Of a stretch of 64,000 bases of DNA, positions 22,459-32,750 are shown piece by piece. The DNA comes from Macrosoma leucophasiata (Eukaryota > Arthropoda > Insecta > Lepidoptera > Hedylidae). The stretch spans positions 18,740,001 to 18,804,000 of the forward strand of contig JAWQUS010000007.1 of the NCBI GenBank assembly GCA_036365455.1. Reading direction: 5' to 3'. A program made the position numbers and the translations under genes. Position 1 is the stretch's first letter. The number at the start of each line of letters is the position of its first letter. The notes beneath the pieces are model-generated. The model did not search any database and was not told where the DNA came from. It was given only the letters and a program-made list of their open reading frames with translations.

Positions 22459-22592
22459 ATGATTGATTCTATTAGCAATAACTCCGCAGCAGGGGAGCGC
22501 AGGGGAGCCGGTGCATCGTCTTCTCCCTACTCTAATTAGGCTCACATTCTCATTCCGTTTTCGCGTTTAATTTCGTCGGCGGTTTCGCCTTA
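22459..22592 (+). promoter_or_regulatory. Triplicated non-coding element, copy C
   Basis: Starts ATGATTGATTCTATTAGCAA then TAAC. It carries AGCAGGGGAGCGCAGGGGAG, CCGGTGCATCGTCTTCTCC, CTAATTAGG, TCACATTCTCATTCCG and GCGTTTAATTTCGTCGG. It is the most GC-rich and may be the least decayed copy. It aligns to A through AGC-GGTGCA--GTCTTC, and to B along nearly the full length. Confidence 0.5.
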
Positions 22593-23916
22593 ATTACGTT
22601 ATTCGCGGGGTGTTGTTCTTGCTGGAAGCCGCACGTGAATTTTGGTGACCGATCCTGCACCGAATTGATTACATGACTAACAACTAAAATTTGATACGGC
22701 GTGAATTCATTCTTCAATACTTACTATTCAGTTGAAGAAGTTTCGTAATCCGTCCATATTTATAAAATTACACTTTTGACAGTTGCAAACACTGACTGAC
22801 AAGGGACATTCAAACGTCAATTGAATTTGACAGACTCTTTTTCGCGCGCATTAACACAGTTATAAATTAACAGGAACTTCGATGTGAGTTCCCAAAATAC
22901 TTGTATTAAATTTTAATAAATTATATTTTAAAGCAATGCGAAACAAGTTCCGCTTTCGTTACAATAGAAGTTAATTAGTGAGATCGTTTCAGAAACAGTT
23001 TTGATTAAACATCACATAAAGGCGACGTCAGACAATGCGCGTTAAAATAAAGATCCTTTTATCAGAAAACACGTAAACTCATCGCGGTAAACGACGCAAT
23101 GAAACATACAGGGTGAACTGGTGTAATAAAACGCCTAACAAGATGACTTACAGTTTCGCCTTAAACATTTGAATGTGCAGTTCATCGTTGTAATTGAAAA
23201 AAAATCACTTAACAGGTAAATAGAGGGCTATGAGGAGGCTCATCGTGGCCCTTTTGTTGTCGGGCGGTTGCTAATAAGATTTTTAAACGGCAACAAAGTA
23301 TCCAATCAATGGGGCTTGAATAATGAAAACGGCACCTGTCAAGTTCCCAGGCCACCCCCGCGCCTAAACACGCACCATGTAACGCGACGCTCGCCCTCCA
23401 GAACTGATTTACTACCTTAACAATACTACTTTATGATTCAATTCTGCATAACCATCCGTCACGGGACTCAAGAGACATAAGTTTGAGTAATTACATACAA
23501 TTGTATTTCGTGTTTCGAAAAACCGTTTTTTTTTGTTTACGTTCAGTATAAATGCTAGGGGAACAGCGTAGGATGTAATTGTTAGTTGTTAACTATATTT
23601 TTATTGTATAATGTATTAATTTATGAGAGTATTTGTTGTAGAGATATTTCATTCTAAATATACATTGAATTAAGACGATAGTGTTCTTAAAATCTAAAGT
23701 AATAGTAGAGTAGATAATAATAATAAATCGTTGAAACTGTAGAACTGAACTTAGCTCATTATCTTGCATCATTGTAAAACTAAAACTGCAGAGATTTAAT
23801 TAACGAACCGACGTTGTTAGTTAAATAAAATTATTTTACAGCACATTAAACATTTTCATGCTTATTTAAAGTAGAGATACATTATTGAGCTGTTTAATTA
23901 TACCTGTATACTAGCT
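22593..23916. promoter_or_regulatory. Candidate conserved island then AT-rich DNA
   Basis: From 22593 to about 23420 there are CpG-bearing patches mixed with TAATTA-type words (CGCCTTAATTACGTTATTCG). No coding potential is evident. From 23420 on it is ordinary AT-rich DNA. Enhancer function is inferred from composition only. Confidence 0.25.
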
Positions 23917-24155
23917 CTTTTTTCTTTTTTTTATGTAATAAAAGTGGCAAACAAGCATGCAGTTCACATTGATGTTAACTGATGACTCCAGCCTTTAGAC
24001 ACCTACACAATGACCAGAGGTCAAAATGCAGATGCGTTACCACTCCTGAGGCCAAAGGAGTTATGCCTCTGTGCCAGAAATTACAAGGCCGTATATTACT
24101 ACCTGAACGGAACACGATAGTGCTAAACACTACCATTTACCGGCAAGTACCTATA
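23917..24155 (-). mobile_element. Metulj-like SINE, 5'-truncated
   Basis: Tail end TTATGTAATAAAAGTGGCAA, then CAAGCATGCAGTTCACATTG, GCCGTATATTACTACCTGAA and the ACACTACCATTTACCGGCAA word. The element breaks off there, losing the head. Confidence 0.75.
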
Positions 24156-24602
24156 TAAAATCTTATCTTTCCGGCAACCGCGTTCGCGTGCTATTTGATT
24201 TTGGTATAAGATTTTTTTTTCCTATTTCCTCTCTTACTGTTTCTATTTCTACCTCAATGTTATACATTTCATCACAATCGGTTCAGCAGTTTAGTGGTAA
24301 AGCGTAACAGACAGACTGGTTGTGTAATACTATAAATTAAAAAACTAGTCTAGAAAGTTGGATTAATACCTATTTGGTACCTCAAACCTTCTCCATTATC
24401 TAATTATAAAATTGTTGTAAAACATTATGTCGTGTACAAATACCCATATCATATTAATATGATACTGGAAGATTTCATTAGTAAAGCTTCAAATATTAAG
24501 TGGCAAACTTCTACCTACACTCTATACTAAATCCGGCAAAAAATTATTAAAAAAAAAAAAAAAAAAAACAGCGTCCCCCTTATCTCTATATGTGGCTAAG
24601 CG

Positions 24603-24645
24603 CTTTTACACGCTTTTTATATTATAATAAAACAGCGTGTAAAAG
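24603..24645. repeat. Hairpin with 12-bp arms
   Basis: CTTTTACACGCT (24603-24614) pairs exactly with AGCGTGTAAAAG (24634-24645) around a 19-base AT-rich loop. It lies shortly after an 18-20 base A run (about 24549-24569). No role can be assigned. Confidence 0.6.
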
Positions 24646-24780
24646 TTATTATATATGTATAAAAGGGGTTTATTTTATTTATCTAACGTTACACAAAGAG
24701 AGATTATATAGAACACATTAGTAGGTAGTGGGTAAGTGATTTGTAAAGAATAATAAATAAATAAATAATAACCATAAGCT

Positions 24781-24980
24781 ACATAAAAACCAGACATCTC
24801 GAATCAGATCTTCCTACAGATCACTCTTGACACTCTTGAGGCCTATGTTTTTTTTGCTCCCATACCTATAATCACGGGCCATACACATTACCACAAACCG
24901 GAATAAGGCCGTTCATCGATGGAAAGATAAGATAATGTGGTGGTGCCTTCACCTTCGAGTGCCGTTACTGAAGCTCTATC
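24781..24980 (-). mobile_element. Metulj-like SINE, old copy
   Basis: Degenerate but recognisable: TCTTGAGGCCTATG, ACGGGCCATACACATTACCA, ATAATGTGGTGGTGCCTTCA and CCGTTACTGAAGCTCTATCA appear in the correct order on the minus strand. Confidence 0.55.
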
Positions 24981-26110
24981 AAATTCCAAATTATCTCGCT
25001 TTTTAATGGAAATTTTTGTAAGTGTGTAAGTAATTTTTGTATCAACAATGTGATATAAATGTATCAATTAGGTACTCTTCAACAAACGCCATGTAAATAG
25101 TCGAATCACGCGTTGATTCGACTATTGCATACCCGAGAGCGATTCCAATCCCAAATAAGCAGCTCCTTTCCGTCGAACACGTGTTCGCGAAATCAACAAA
25201 ACAAAGACATTAATATAGCTCGGTAGATCGGCCGCGTACGCCGGGTGCGATTTAACGAAGTACGATAGAAGCACGCGACGCCCGCTCATTAGTAGGCACG
25301 CAACTCGGCCATGGGGCGTTTTACACGCCACCAATACCTGGCCCTTATAGCCTTCATTAGACACAGTCAGGTAATGGCGCGTCCACACGCTCCACGTGCA
25401 CACGCTTCTACTACACGCACAACAATGTACACAAAAAATACTGCAAGCTCTCGCGGTCTCGTACACCGACACCGATACACCCAGAACCTCGCTCGTTATA
25501 CTTAATTCCGGACACGCAAAGAAATATAATCTGGACGCGACTACAACAACCCTTTACAACGTTGGACACAGAAATTAACCAAATTACATTTAGCGAGCAA
25601 ATCGCTCCAAAAGAAAGGGCTACTGAAATAATTGTCTACTTTACTCTCGGAGAAATAGAATTACAATCTAAATTAATTACGCTTTTAAAGCGTCCGTTAT
25701 TCTTAATTAGTTTCTGCACCGCAGCGGAAGCTCCAGCCCGCCTCGCGTTCTTCTAATGAAGGGTAGTTTCAAATCAGTGCGTTTGATCAACTCTGTGCAG
25801 TCTTAATTACGGCACCCGTTCCGCGCGGGACAATCCGGTTATTTATGACTACATAAGCTTGATTATTCTTTAATGAATACTTGTTTTAAAACGTTTAATT
25901 AAGTTTTATGGCGACAGGGCCGCTCAGACGGCTCGGGCGTCCCGCCGCTTCGCCGGCCGCCGGCTAATTGGATCGGGTTGACGCACCCGCGCCCCGCGAC
26001 CCTCACCGCACCCCCTCACCCCCGCGCCTAATTGTATGAAATTGCTAATTGGAAAATTTTATAAATGCGGCCGTCCGCAGGCCTACGCCGGTATCCGAAA
26101 AACCGTCAAG
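24981..26110. promoter_or_regulatory. GC-richer candidate enhancer island
   Basis: CpG-bearing DNA with repeated TAATTA-type words, including CTAATTGGATCG, CGCCTAATTG and AAACGTTTAATTAAG, plus a C/G-rich block at about 25900-26030. An inverted repeat with 12-bp arms (ATAGTCGAATCA, 25097-25108 and 25114-25125) is at the left side. Frames through it (25122-25472 and others) overlap on both strands and show no domain. It lies 1-2 kb upstream of the LMO4-type exon, so promoter-proximal regulation is plausible. Confidence 0.35.
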
Positions 26111-26921
26111 AAAAATTAATTCAAAGGGTCACTTCCTCAAGATTCGCAGGTCGGTCAAAAGTATTGTTGTTTGGTGTCGAGATTGGATTGTCAATTTTTT
26201 CCTTTTGGTCTGATACACTAAAAATAAATGTTGCCTACAGATCTGGTAATCACCGAACTTACATTAAAAATTATCTATTTATTTTTTCGCAAAAACATAA
26301 ATAGATAATTTCGACTATTTTACTCTACAATCTCTATCACAAAATTTTAATTAATTCAATGGCTTTATGTCAGCAAGATTCATCACGATTTTAATGATAT
26401 AATAAAGTTTTTTCCACCAGTAGATAAACTAAATCTTGACTCTACATCGAACTCTATCATGGTAGAATCGAAAAATATAACCATGCGAGCAAAGTCTATT
26501 TTAGCTAACACTTTTTTCTATTTCGTGATATGCTAAGTTGATACTTAAGTAATATTGAAAGCCTGATAACAAGTATGCCACACAGCCATTACCTAATTGG
26601 AAAAAGTAAACAGCTAAAACACCAAAAAATACTAAACCGTTTATTATAAAATGCAGTACGTCGAAATTGACGCCTTTCCCTGCACCTACAGTAGTAAACT
26701 GAGTTAACATTGTCGTGAATTGATTTATCTTTTAAGTACTCCTTGAACAATACACTGCCTTTTACACCATCTGAGGACTGAGCAAATGCTTTAATACTTC
26801 TAAGCATGTCTTGTATCATTAAAAAACTGTTCTGTTCAACTCAAGCTCATTTCATACTCACCGTTCTACTAATATTGGTTTAAAAGAGAAACAAATCTTA
26901 ACGCAACACGTTTGTCAACAG
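26111..26921. other. Region upstream of the LMO4-type exon
   Basis: Mostly AT-rich. TTTGTCAACAG at 26911-26921 could be a splice acceptor for the exon that follows, but its pyrimidine tract is weak, so the 5' end of the exon (acceptor or transcription start) is unsettled. Two overlapping minus-strand frames at 26501-26819 contain a hydrophobic stretch; I do not recognise them. Confidence 0.35.
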
Positions 26922-26993
26922 GGCGTGTAGTTGCGGTGGTCGGAGCGAGCGGTTTCCGCTCCAACCGTCAAGCTGGCAGCGAGCGCGTTAAGT

Positions 26994-27286
26994 ATGAACC
27001 CGCACTACCACGGGTACACGGAGCTCAGCTCGCCTCACCCGCCGTCGCCGGAGGCCGCCTTCGCAGCCAACGGCCACGACTACCCCCACAACAACAACAA
27101 TCCAGCCCTCAAAGAATGCGCAGGATGCGGCGGAAAGATCGTGGAAAGGTTCCTCCTGCACGCCCTAGACAGATACTGGCACCACGGTTGCTTGAAATGC
27201 ACGTGCTGTGGCCAGGCGCTGGCGGATATGGGTCGGTCCTTCTATTTCAAAGGCGGGATGATATTATGCAAAAGCGACTACACAAG
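26994..27286 (+). CDS. LMO4-type LIM-only protein, first coding exon (partial)
   Basis: LIM-only proteins are nuclear adaptors without DNA-binding domains. They bind LDB/Chip-type partners and modulate LIM-homeodomain and bHLH complexes. The exon encodes 97 codons plus two bases. Residues 1-39 are a Pro/His/Asn-rich leader; residues 42-95 form a full LIM zinc-finger domain with ligands C42, C45, H63, C66, C69, C72, C92 and D95. The CAGCGGKI start, the RFLL and CLKC words and GMILC point to the LMO4 subgroup rather than LMO1-3/Beadex. The ATG at 26994 is the first after an in-frame TAG (26928). The exon ends ACACAAG|GTGAGT, phase 2, right after SDYTR, where the family continues into the linker and a second LIM domain. 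That second domain was not found in this window. GC-rich compared with its surroundings. Confidence 0.88.
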
Positions 27287-27292
27287 GTGAGT
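27287..27292 (+). promoter_or_regulatory. Splice donor of the LMO4-type exon
   Basis: AAG|GTGAGT is a near-ideal donor. All other coding exons would be downstream, implying an intron that may extend through the rest of the window. Confidence 0.8.
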
Positions 27293-27416
27293 TTGTTTGT
27301 AGTTCTAGTTTTTTAAATAGAGGCTTTTTTATTATTAGTGCCTTTATTTAGGTACCTTCTCCAAGACATGGTGTTTCTTTTTTCTGATTAAAATGTAAAG
27401 TATTCCTTTCATCAAT

Positions 27417-27692
27417 CTTTTTTCATGTAACGAAGGTGGCAAACAAGTATGCAGCTTACATGGATTCCTACATCTACCCAAAAACCAGAGGTCAAAATGC
27501 AGATGCGTTGCCACCCCTGATATCGAAGTTGTTATATGCCTCCGTTATACCTATGTTATTATTACGGAGCCATACATAATCATCTAACTGGAACACGATA
27601 GTGCTCAACACTACCATTTGGCGGCAGATAGATTAGTTAATGCGATGTTGCCTACGCCCTCGAGCTTCTACACTGGAACTCTACAACCAGTA
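27417..27692 (-). mobile_element. Metulj-like SINE, near full length, intronic
   Basis: Minus strand head TACTGGTTGTAGAGTTCCAG, core TAGTGTTGAGCACTATCGTG then TTCCAGTTAGATG, tail CACCTTCGTTACATGAAAAA. It lies only ~130 bp into the putative intron and is antisense to the gene. Confidence 0.8.
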
Positions 27693-27861
27693 AAATACCA
27701 GACTATAGATTAAAATGATGTTTTTAGACTATAGATATAGTGAGTGTGTGAACACTGAAACCATATCTGCATTAAAACCAGCGGACTCCACTAAATTCTA
27801 ATTTCACTAAATTAGGTTGATATTTCTGGACCTAAGATGTTTTAACCGGTATTCTTGTAAT

Positions 27862-27910
27862 AACAATGTTGAACATTACCATCTAACGGAACACGGCACG
27901 GTAGCGCTGG
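27862..27910 (-). mobile_element. Metulj-like SINE, small fragment
   Basis: AATGTTGAACATTACCATCT and AACGGAACACGGCACGGTAG resemble two core words of the family in compressed form. Short and uncertain. Confidence 0.3.
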
Positions 27911-27984
27911 CGTTGAACTACTTATGTTATGTTTTTTTGAAATGAATTATATAGCGTTTAATTTTCTAGCTTACGATTTGTCAT

Positions 27985-28045
27985 TTTTTTAACCGACTTC
28001 AAAAAAAGAGGAGGTTCTCTATTCGTCCGGATCTTTTTTTTTTAA
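27985..28045 (+). repeat. ACCGACTTCAAAA repeat fragment
   Basis: TTAACCGACTTCAAAAAAAG then AGGAGGTTCTCTATTCGTCC and a T run, matching the copy at 8251. Confidence 0.6.
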
Positions 28046-28890
28046 TGAAATAATAATAAACTTCTTTCGATTATATTTTTTTATATTCGATTGTATTTTA
28101 ATAATGCGATTATTTAGAACAAGAAAAACAATTTCCTTCTTTAACTCACAACTTCACCAAATTTCACGTTGCTATTGTTGTAGTAGGTATGTTTACTCCT
28201 ATTATTATTGAGTTGTTATTACTCCTATTACAAGGTACTCTATTAAATATCACGCTACTTTTTGATAAACACGAAAAAGCGAGCTAGATTTTTAAAACAG
28301 TGTATTAACAACACATTCATTAATCGATGCATTACACATTAAATTGGCATCAGTATTAAAAGTAAATTCACAATATCATATTAAATTAATTAATTAACGT
28401 ATACCTAAGATTCTTTTAATGTGTTCGCCGACATTAATTAAAGTATAGAAACAACATTCACCTCAACTCTCATTCCATTTTTCACATTGATTATCTGTAA
28501 AAGGCATAGTTTTTAGTATGCATCATCTAAGGATGACAATGGCTTGTCTGTCAAACGTTTCGAACGCCCAAAAAAGTATACCGAGAAAGCCGTAGGCGCA
28601 TTGTTATGAAAATGCTTTGAACCGTTGTATTTTCTACCTGGGAGTGGGGCAAAAAGTACAGTTTTGCACACAACAGCCGATCGATGGAATCTCTGGACCA
28701 CTCTAAATTGGCTGCGTAAAAAACGCTAAGGACTAATTTAGGACATCAGTAGCGAAGTTTTTAGTTGATTTTCTCATTAATTAACTCTTGTGTTTCTGTA
28801 CCTACCGCGGTTTGTGCTCGTTCTTAGTGTACACCAAGCTTATTAGAGAATTCCTTAACAAACAAGGAATATTTCTGTGCAAAACATAAA
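28046..28890. other. Non-coding stretch
   Basis: AT-rich to about 28500. From 28510 to 28730 a less AT-rich patch contains a minus-strand frame (28513-28701) with no recognisable domain. I see no gene. Confidence 0.3.
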
Positions 28891-30000
28891 TAATTCCTAT
28901 TTTGGATTTTCCGATATCGCGTAAACAACCAGCTTATTTAGATTAAGTAATATTTGGTGTAGAGAGTCAACGTACTCGGCCCCGTTTTTATAAACGACAC
29001 GGGGCCAGGAACGCTTCCAGAGCTGACGTACGGGCGCACCGCGGAGCTCCGGCTGCGCAGCGGGCTCGCACGTGGACCACAGCTGCCTCGAGGCGCCCTC
29101 CATGTTAATTAGCTAAACGCGCGGAATTCAACCCAATTAACTCGGTCCACCACCCTCCTGTGGCATGCGCCTCTCTTTATAATTACACTGTGATTTTCTC
29201 TACGCTTCTCCTGTCTTAACGATTGTCGAGTGGCGCTCAAAATATTTTGTGTGACATACATTTTGGCTCACGATGATATGTATCGGCGTCAGTGCTATTT
29301 ATGATTCATTTTACAATTTAATTTTAACGTTTGTAAACGTACTCGTTTATTTTCACTTGTTACATCCAACGCCGATCCCTCTATTTGACATTCATAAAGG
29401 AAATATAAATTCGTTTTACACTGATTTCCCTTGTTTACCGGCGGTCGTGAGCCAAACTAGGAGCGAAGAGTGGGCCAACCGCGGCGCGGCTCGTGCGTCG
29501 TAGATTCGATAAAGCTCATCTCACAGTTGACAGAGACGGCGCGGCCTAACGAGCGGGGTGGGGAGCGGGGCCGAGGGTCGGAGGGGGCGGTTGAAGAAGT
29601 GCGGTTCCGTGCATGTCTCTGCTGATTGACCCGCGTCACTTGGCAAACAACAACTAACGAGTCGGCCCCCGCGCCTCCAGGTACGGTAATTCCTTCGAAT
29701 CGCTCCCGCGGCGACCGCCCGCCGGCTTCACTTACACGTCTTCCCTGATTGAGACTCCTTAACGAAATTAACAGTCACTCACGCAAACAACCGTCGCGTT
29801 TATCCACCGCCTTTTGTCCCGATATGATGGATTGCGGTCTCGCTCCACCGACGCGCTGATGATGTTTCGTGCTGCTGATTATTGTTTGCGTATCAAATTA
29901 GTTGAGGTGTTGCGTCTTACGATCTGTGCGAAGCGTACCGCCGGAAGAATTACGCAGACGCTTAAGCTTCATATCTGATTTATAATTATAACGTTTAGGT
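28891..30000. promoter_or_regulatory. GC-rich candidate enhancer islands
   Basis: Two CpG-bearing blocks (about 28960-29210 and 29440-29950) carry ATTAATTAGCTAAACG and CCAATTAACTCGG words amid GC-rich sequence with long TAAT-free parts. Overlapping frames on both strands are composition artefacts. As a putative intronic island ~2 kb after the LMO4-type exon, it is a reasonable enhancer candidate; this is inference. Confidence 0.35.
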
Positions 30001-30699
30001 ATCCTTTTGTTTAACCATGACGTAATTGTTTCATCGAAACACGGCTCGTATCCGTTTCAATACGCTGAATAGGTGCACGTAATACTAGTACAATAACTGG
30101 TCTATGTGCCTACAAATGAACCGAGTCCGTGGAGATTCGACGACGTCAATCGAACCAAATTATTCGATTGAACTACTGGCAATCAGAAAACTCGTAGCAC
30201 GTAGCGCCTCTACGAGTATTAGATATAACTAGAAAGCTTCATCACTCTTCTACATTTAGTAGCAGTAAAAAACGTATTGCGTATTATTTGGGTTTTTATT
30301 TCGTCTGAAACACTTACCTAGAAATGAATATGACTTGTTATAAAAATAAATGTAACTTTCTTTAATCATAGTCATAAGTTTGAGTGAGAATATTGACATC
30401 TTAATATTACGTTATTTAATGTACATAAATCAACAAATGACATCATGTTATAGAGCCGCATAATTATTTTATTGGTATATAGACATGAAACGTAATCGTT
30501 AGAGAAGCAGCAAACCCGTATTTTTGTAGTAAGTTTGATGATTATCTGATGGACTTAATCATAAAAAATCAACGAAAATGTTATTTATACCTATGGTGAT
30601 GAAGTTCATGGTTTATTTTCATACTTAAAACTACCTACATGTGTATCGAACAAAATTTAATGTAATTAATTATTTACGTGTGTATGCATACATGTGATT
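30001..30699. other. AT-rich non-coding stretch
   Basis: No gene, RNA or recognised repeat. Confidence 0.35.
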
Positions 30700-30778
30700 T
30701 GTTATTTAAAACGATCGAGACGGTAGTAGGGCACGTCCACCTCTATCGAAGCTCAAGGCGCGGGCTTCGTCAATCAGC
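30700..30778 (+). promoter_or_regulatory. Locally duplicated non-coding block, copy 1
   Basis: A run of about 42 bases (containing AAACGATCGAGACGGTAGTA and GGGCACGTCCACC) is repeated without difference 618 bp downstream. Beyond it GGCGCGGGCTTCGTCAATCA also matches (GGCTCC for GGCTTC). Similarity then fades. Such strong identity in a short non-coding block, with diverged flanks, hints at constraint or gene conversion. Confidence 0.55.
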
Positions 30779-31074
30779 AAGCTTGCTCATATACCGTTCC
30801 CTTTTACAATAGCAAAATGTAAGTTGTACTAAAGTACTATACTGGACTTTCCCCTTGATAACATGTTTCCAATTTTTTTGCACATTTTTTTTTTTATTGG
30901 CAACCGCCAGGATTTGCATATTTACCTGCATTTTCCAATAGTAAGATGACAGCTGACGTGAAAACCTCATGCAAAATATCTGTCAAATCAATTTAAAAAT
31001 GTTCCCGGTGTCTACTCTATAATATTGACCTCATTGGTTGTAACAAATGCATTATTCTTGTTAAAACAAGTTTT
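30779..31074. other. Spacer between duplicated blocks
   Basis: AT-rich; a minus-strand frame (30770-30970) has no domain. Nothing further recognised. Confidence 0.3.
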
Positions 31075-31215
31075 ACTGGGAGTAGAACTCCAGTGATGGA
31101 GCTCGTGGGCGTATGCGCCACCGCATTACCTAATCTTCTTGCCGCTAAATGGTAATGTTCATCACTAACCTATTCCGTTCAGGTGCTAATGTACGCCCCT
31201 GTATTTTTCGCCAGA
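31075..31215 (+). mobile_element. Metulj-like SINE, 5' half only
   Basis: Head ACTGGGAGTAGAACTCCAGT, then GATGGAGCTCGTGGGCGTAT and CCACCGCATTACCTAATCTT. It stops after TACGCCCCTGTATTTTTCGC. It lies between the two copies of the duplicated block. Confidence 0.7.
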
Positions 31216-31317
31216 AAACCCATTTATAGCTAAATTTGCGAACTGTGCGTTTTGTCAAAATAGAGATATTAACAATCCAACAGAGTTGTGCACTTTAAAT
31301 CACATACGTCTGATATA

Positions 31318-31405
31318 TGTTATTTAAAACGATCGAGACGGTAGTAGGGCACGTCCACCGTTTCTGAAGCAGGTTCGTTAAGGCGCGGGCTCCGTCAATC
31401 AGGGC
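31318..31405 (+). promoter_or_regulatory. Locally duplicated non-coding block, copy 2
   Basis: Same ~42-base core as 30700, then an extra ~9 bases before GGCGCGGGCTCCGTCAATCA. Downstream DNA (to about 31480) is CpG-bearing with CACTAACGAGCCGCCTC, so the functional element may extend further here. Confidence 0.55.
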
Positions 31406-31854
31406 AATTGCTGTTCAATCGGCAATCAAGCACGCCACTAACGAGCCGCCTCTAAAATCAACTTCTTACTCGCACTTTCACATTGTTACCTCAACATTTG
31501 CAATGGTTCGCGTAGATTTGAGATCGTTTGATTAGAGGCGAATAATATTGTTTTGTAACACTTGTAAATTTTTTGTAAAAAGTAAAATAAATTTAGGTAC
31601 TTACCTATATATAATTCAGCAAGTAGGTTTATGGAAGTAGTTGATGGTTCACATACATAACGGAAAACGAAATAAAGTTATCTACGAAAGAACAATATTT
31701 TAAAGGTAATGAACCATTGAGTAAGTTGTTTAACGTATATTATTATTTTTATTTTTCTTAATAAGTTGATCTGAAATTTAATATGTCAGTCGCCCACAAT
31801 TTAATATAATAATCAATGTCAATAAGACGGTAAAAATATTTTTTTTTAATAATA
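31406..31854. other. Non-coding stretch before the LINE
   Basis: Less AT-rich to about 31540, then AT-rich up to the LINE insertion site. No gene. Confidence 0.35.
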
Positions 31855-31868
31855 ATATATGACATTTA
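31855..31868. repeat. Target-site duplication, left copy
   Basis: ATATATGACATTTA, identical to 35975-35988 on the far side of the LINE. Confidence 0.75.
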
Positions 31869-32750
31869 TCTTCTTTTTTTTTTGGGGAGTCGCGGAACGT
31901 CGGCGTTTGCTCTTGTTAGTCGACCTTATTAAAGGTACAAGATGCAAATTAAATTCGCTGTCATTCCGCAAATCTCTCACCAGTGGCTCCTTGCAGCTGT
32001 AAGCACACAGCGGCCACACCCCGGAAACCATGACGACTCATGGGCTAAACCTGGTTGAGGGGGACCCAGGTGCTAAAACAGCGTATCTGCGAAGACAGAC
32101 TGTTTCAGGACTTGAGAGTTTGTACGGTAACTCCCCGTACCAGTGCAGTTGTCTCGGCATCCTGCAGTCCACTTCCAGTGGCGAGACAAGCAGGCAAACG
32201 TCGAAGGCCTGAAGGTGGCGGTAGGAGAACTTTATCGTCGCCAAAGACTGCATCCCGCCTCCCCTCCGGTCGTAGCGGGTCACCGTTCCATCGGGACTAG
32301 GGAAGGATGGGACCAGAGGGTGCATCTGTGTATCGCGCGCACACTTATGCACCGAAATATATCCTGCGTACTTGACTTGGCTCTAAAAATGGCATCCGAG
32401 ACTTAAAGTCCTATGGCGATGGGTAGAAGTAGAGAGGTTCTGCACTGGTGTATGTCGGGTTTTGTCTGATACCTGCACATAGGCGGCTTAGGGAGAGTGG
32501 TCGCTCTCGCACTGCAATGGAGTGACAGCGCGGTTCGGCAGCACCCTAAGTGACAAAGCAGCTCTATTTAGAGAGGCACTGCTTTCCCCGCCCCGGCTGG
32601 GCGGGGAAAGGGGAGCTAGAAAAGGTGTCCCAAACAAATGCTCACTCCACACTATTATGGGAGGTGGTTATCACGGCCGCCTGTGCATCCCTATTGTACG
32701 TGGTCGCAATTCAAGGAAAAACACAAAATCTACTGTACGGAATTTGACTT

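Noticed and set aside
25122..25472. 116-residue minus-strand frame
   Set aside because: Overlaps other frames in a GC-richer island; no domain, start context or splice sites that convince.
26501..26819. Two overlapping minus-strand frames, together with a soluble start and a hydrophobic stretch
   Set aside because: They could be a frameshifted small membrane protein pseudogene, but I recognise no family and the DNA is plain AT-rich.
26912..27316. 134-residue frame overlapping the LMO4-type exon
   Set aside because: It begins at TTG, is Arg/Pro-rich and is the out-of-frame shadow of the LIM exon.
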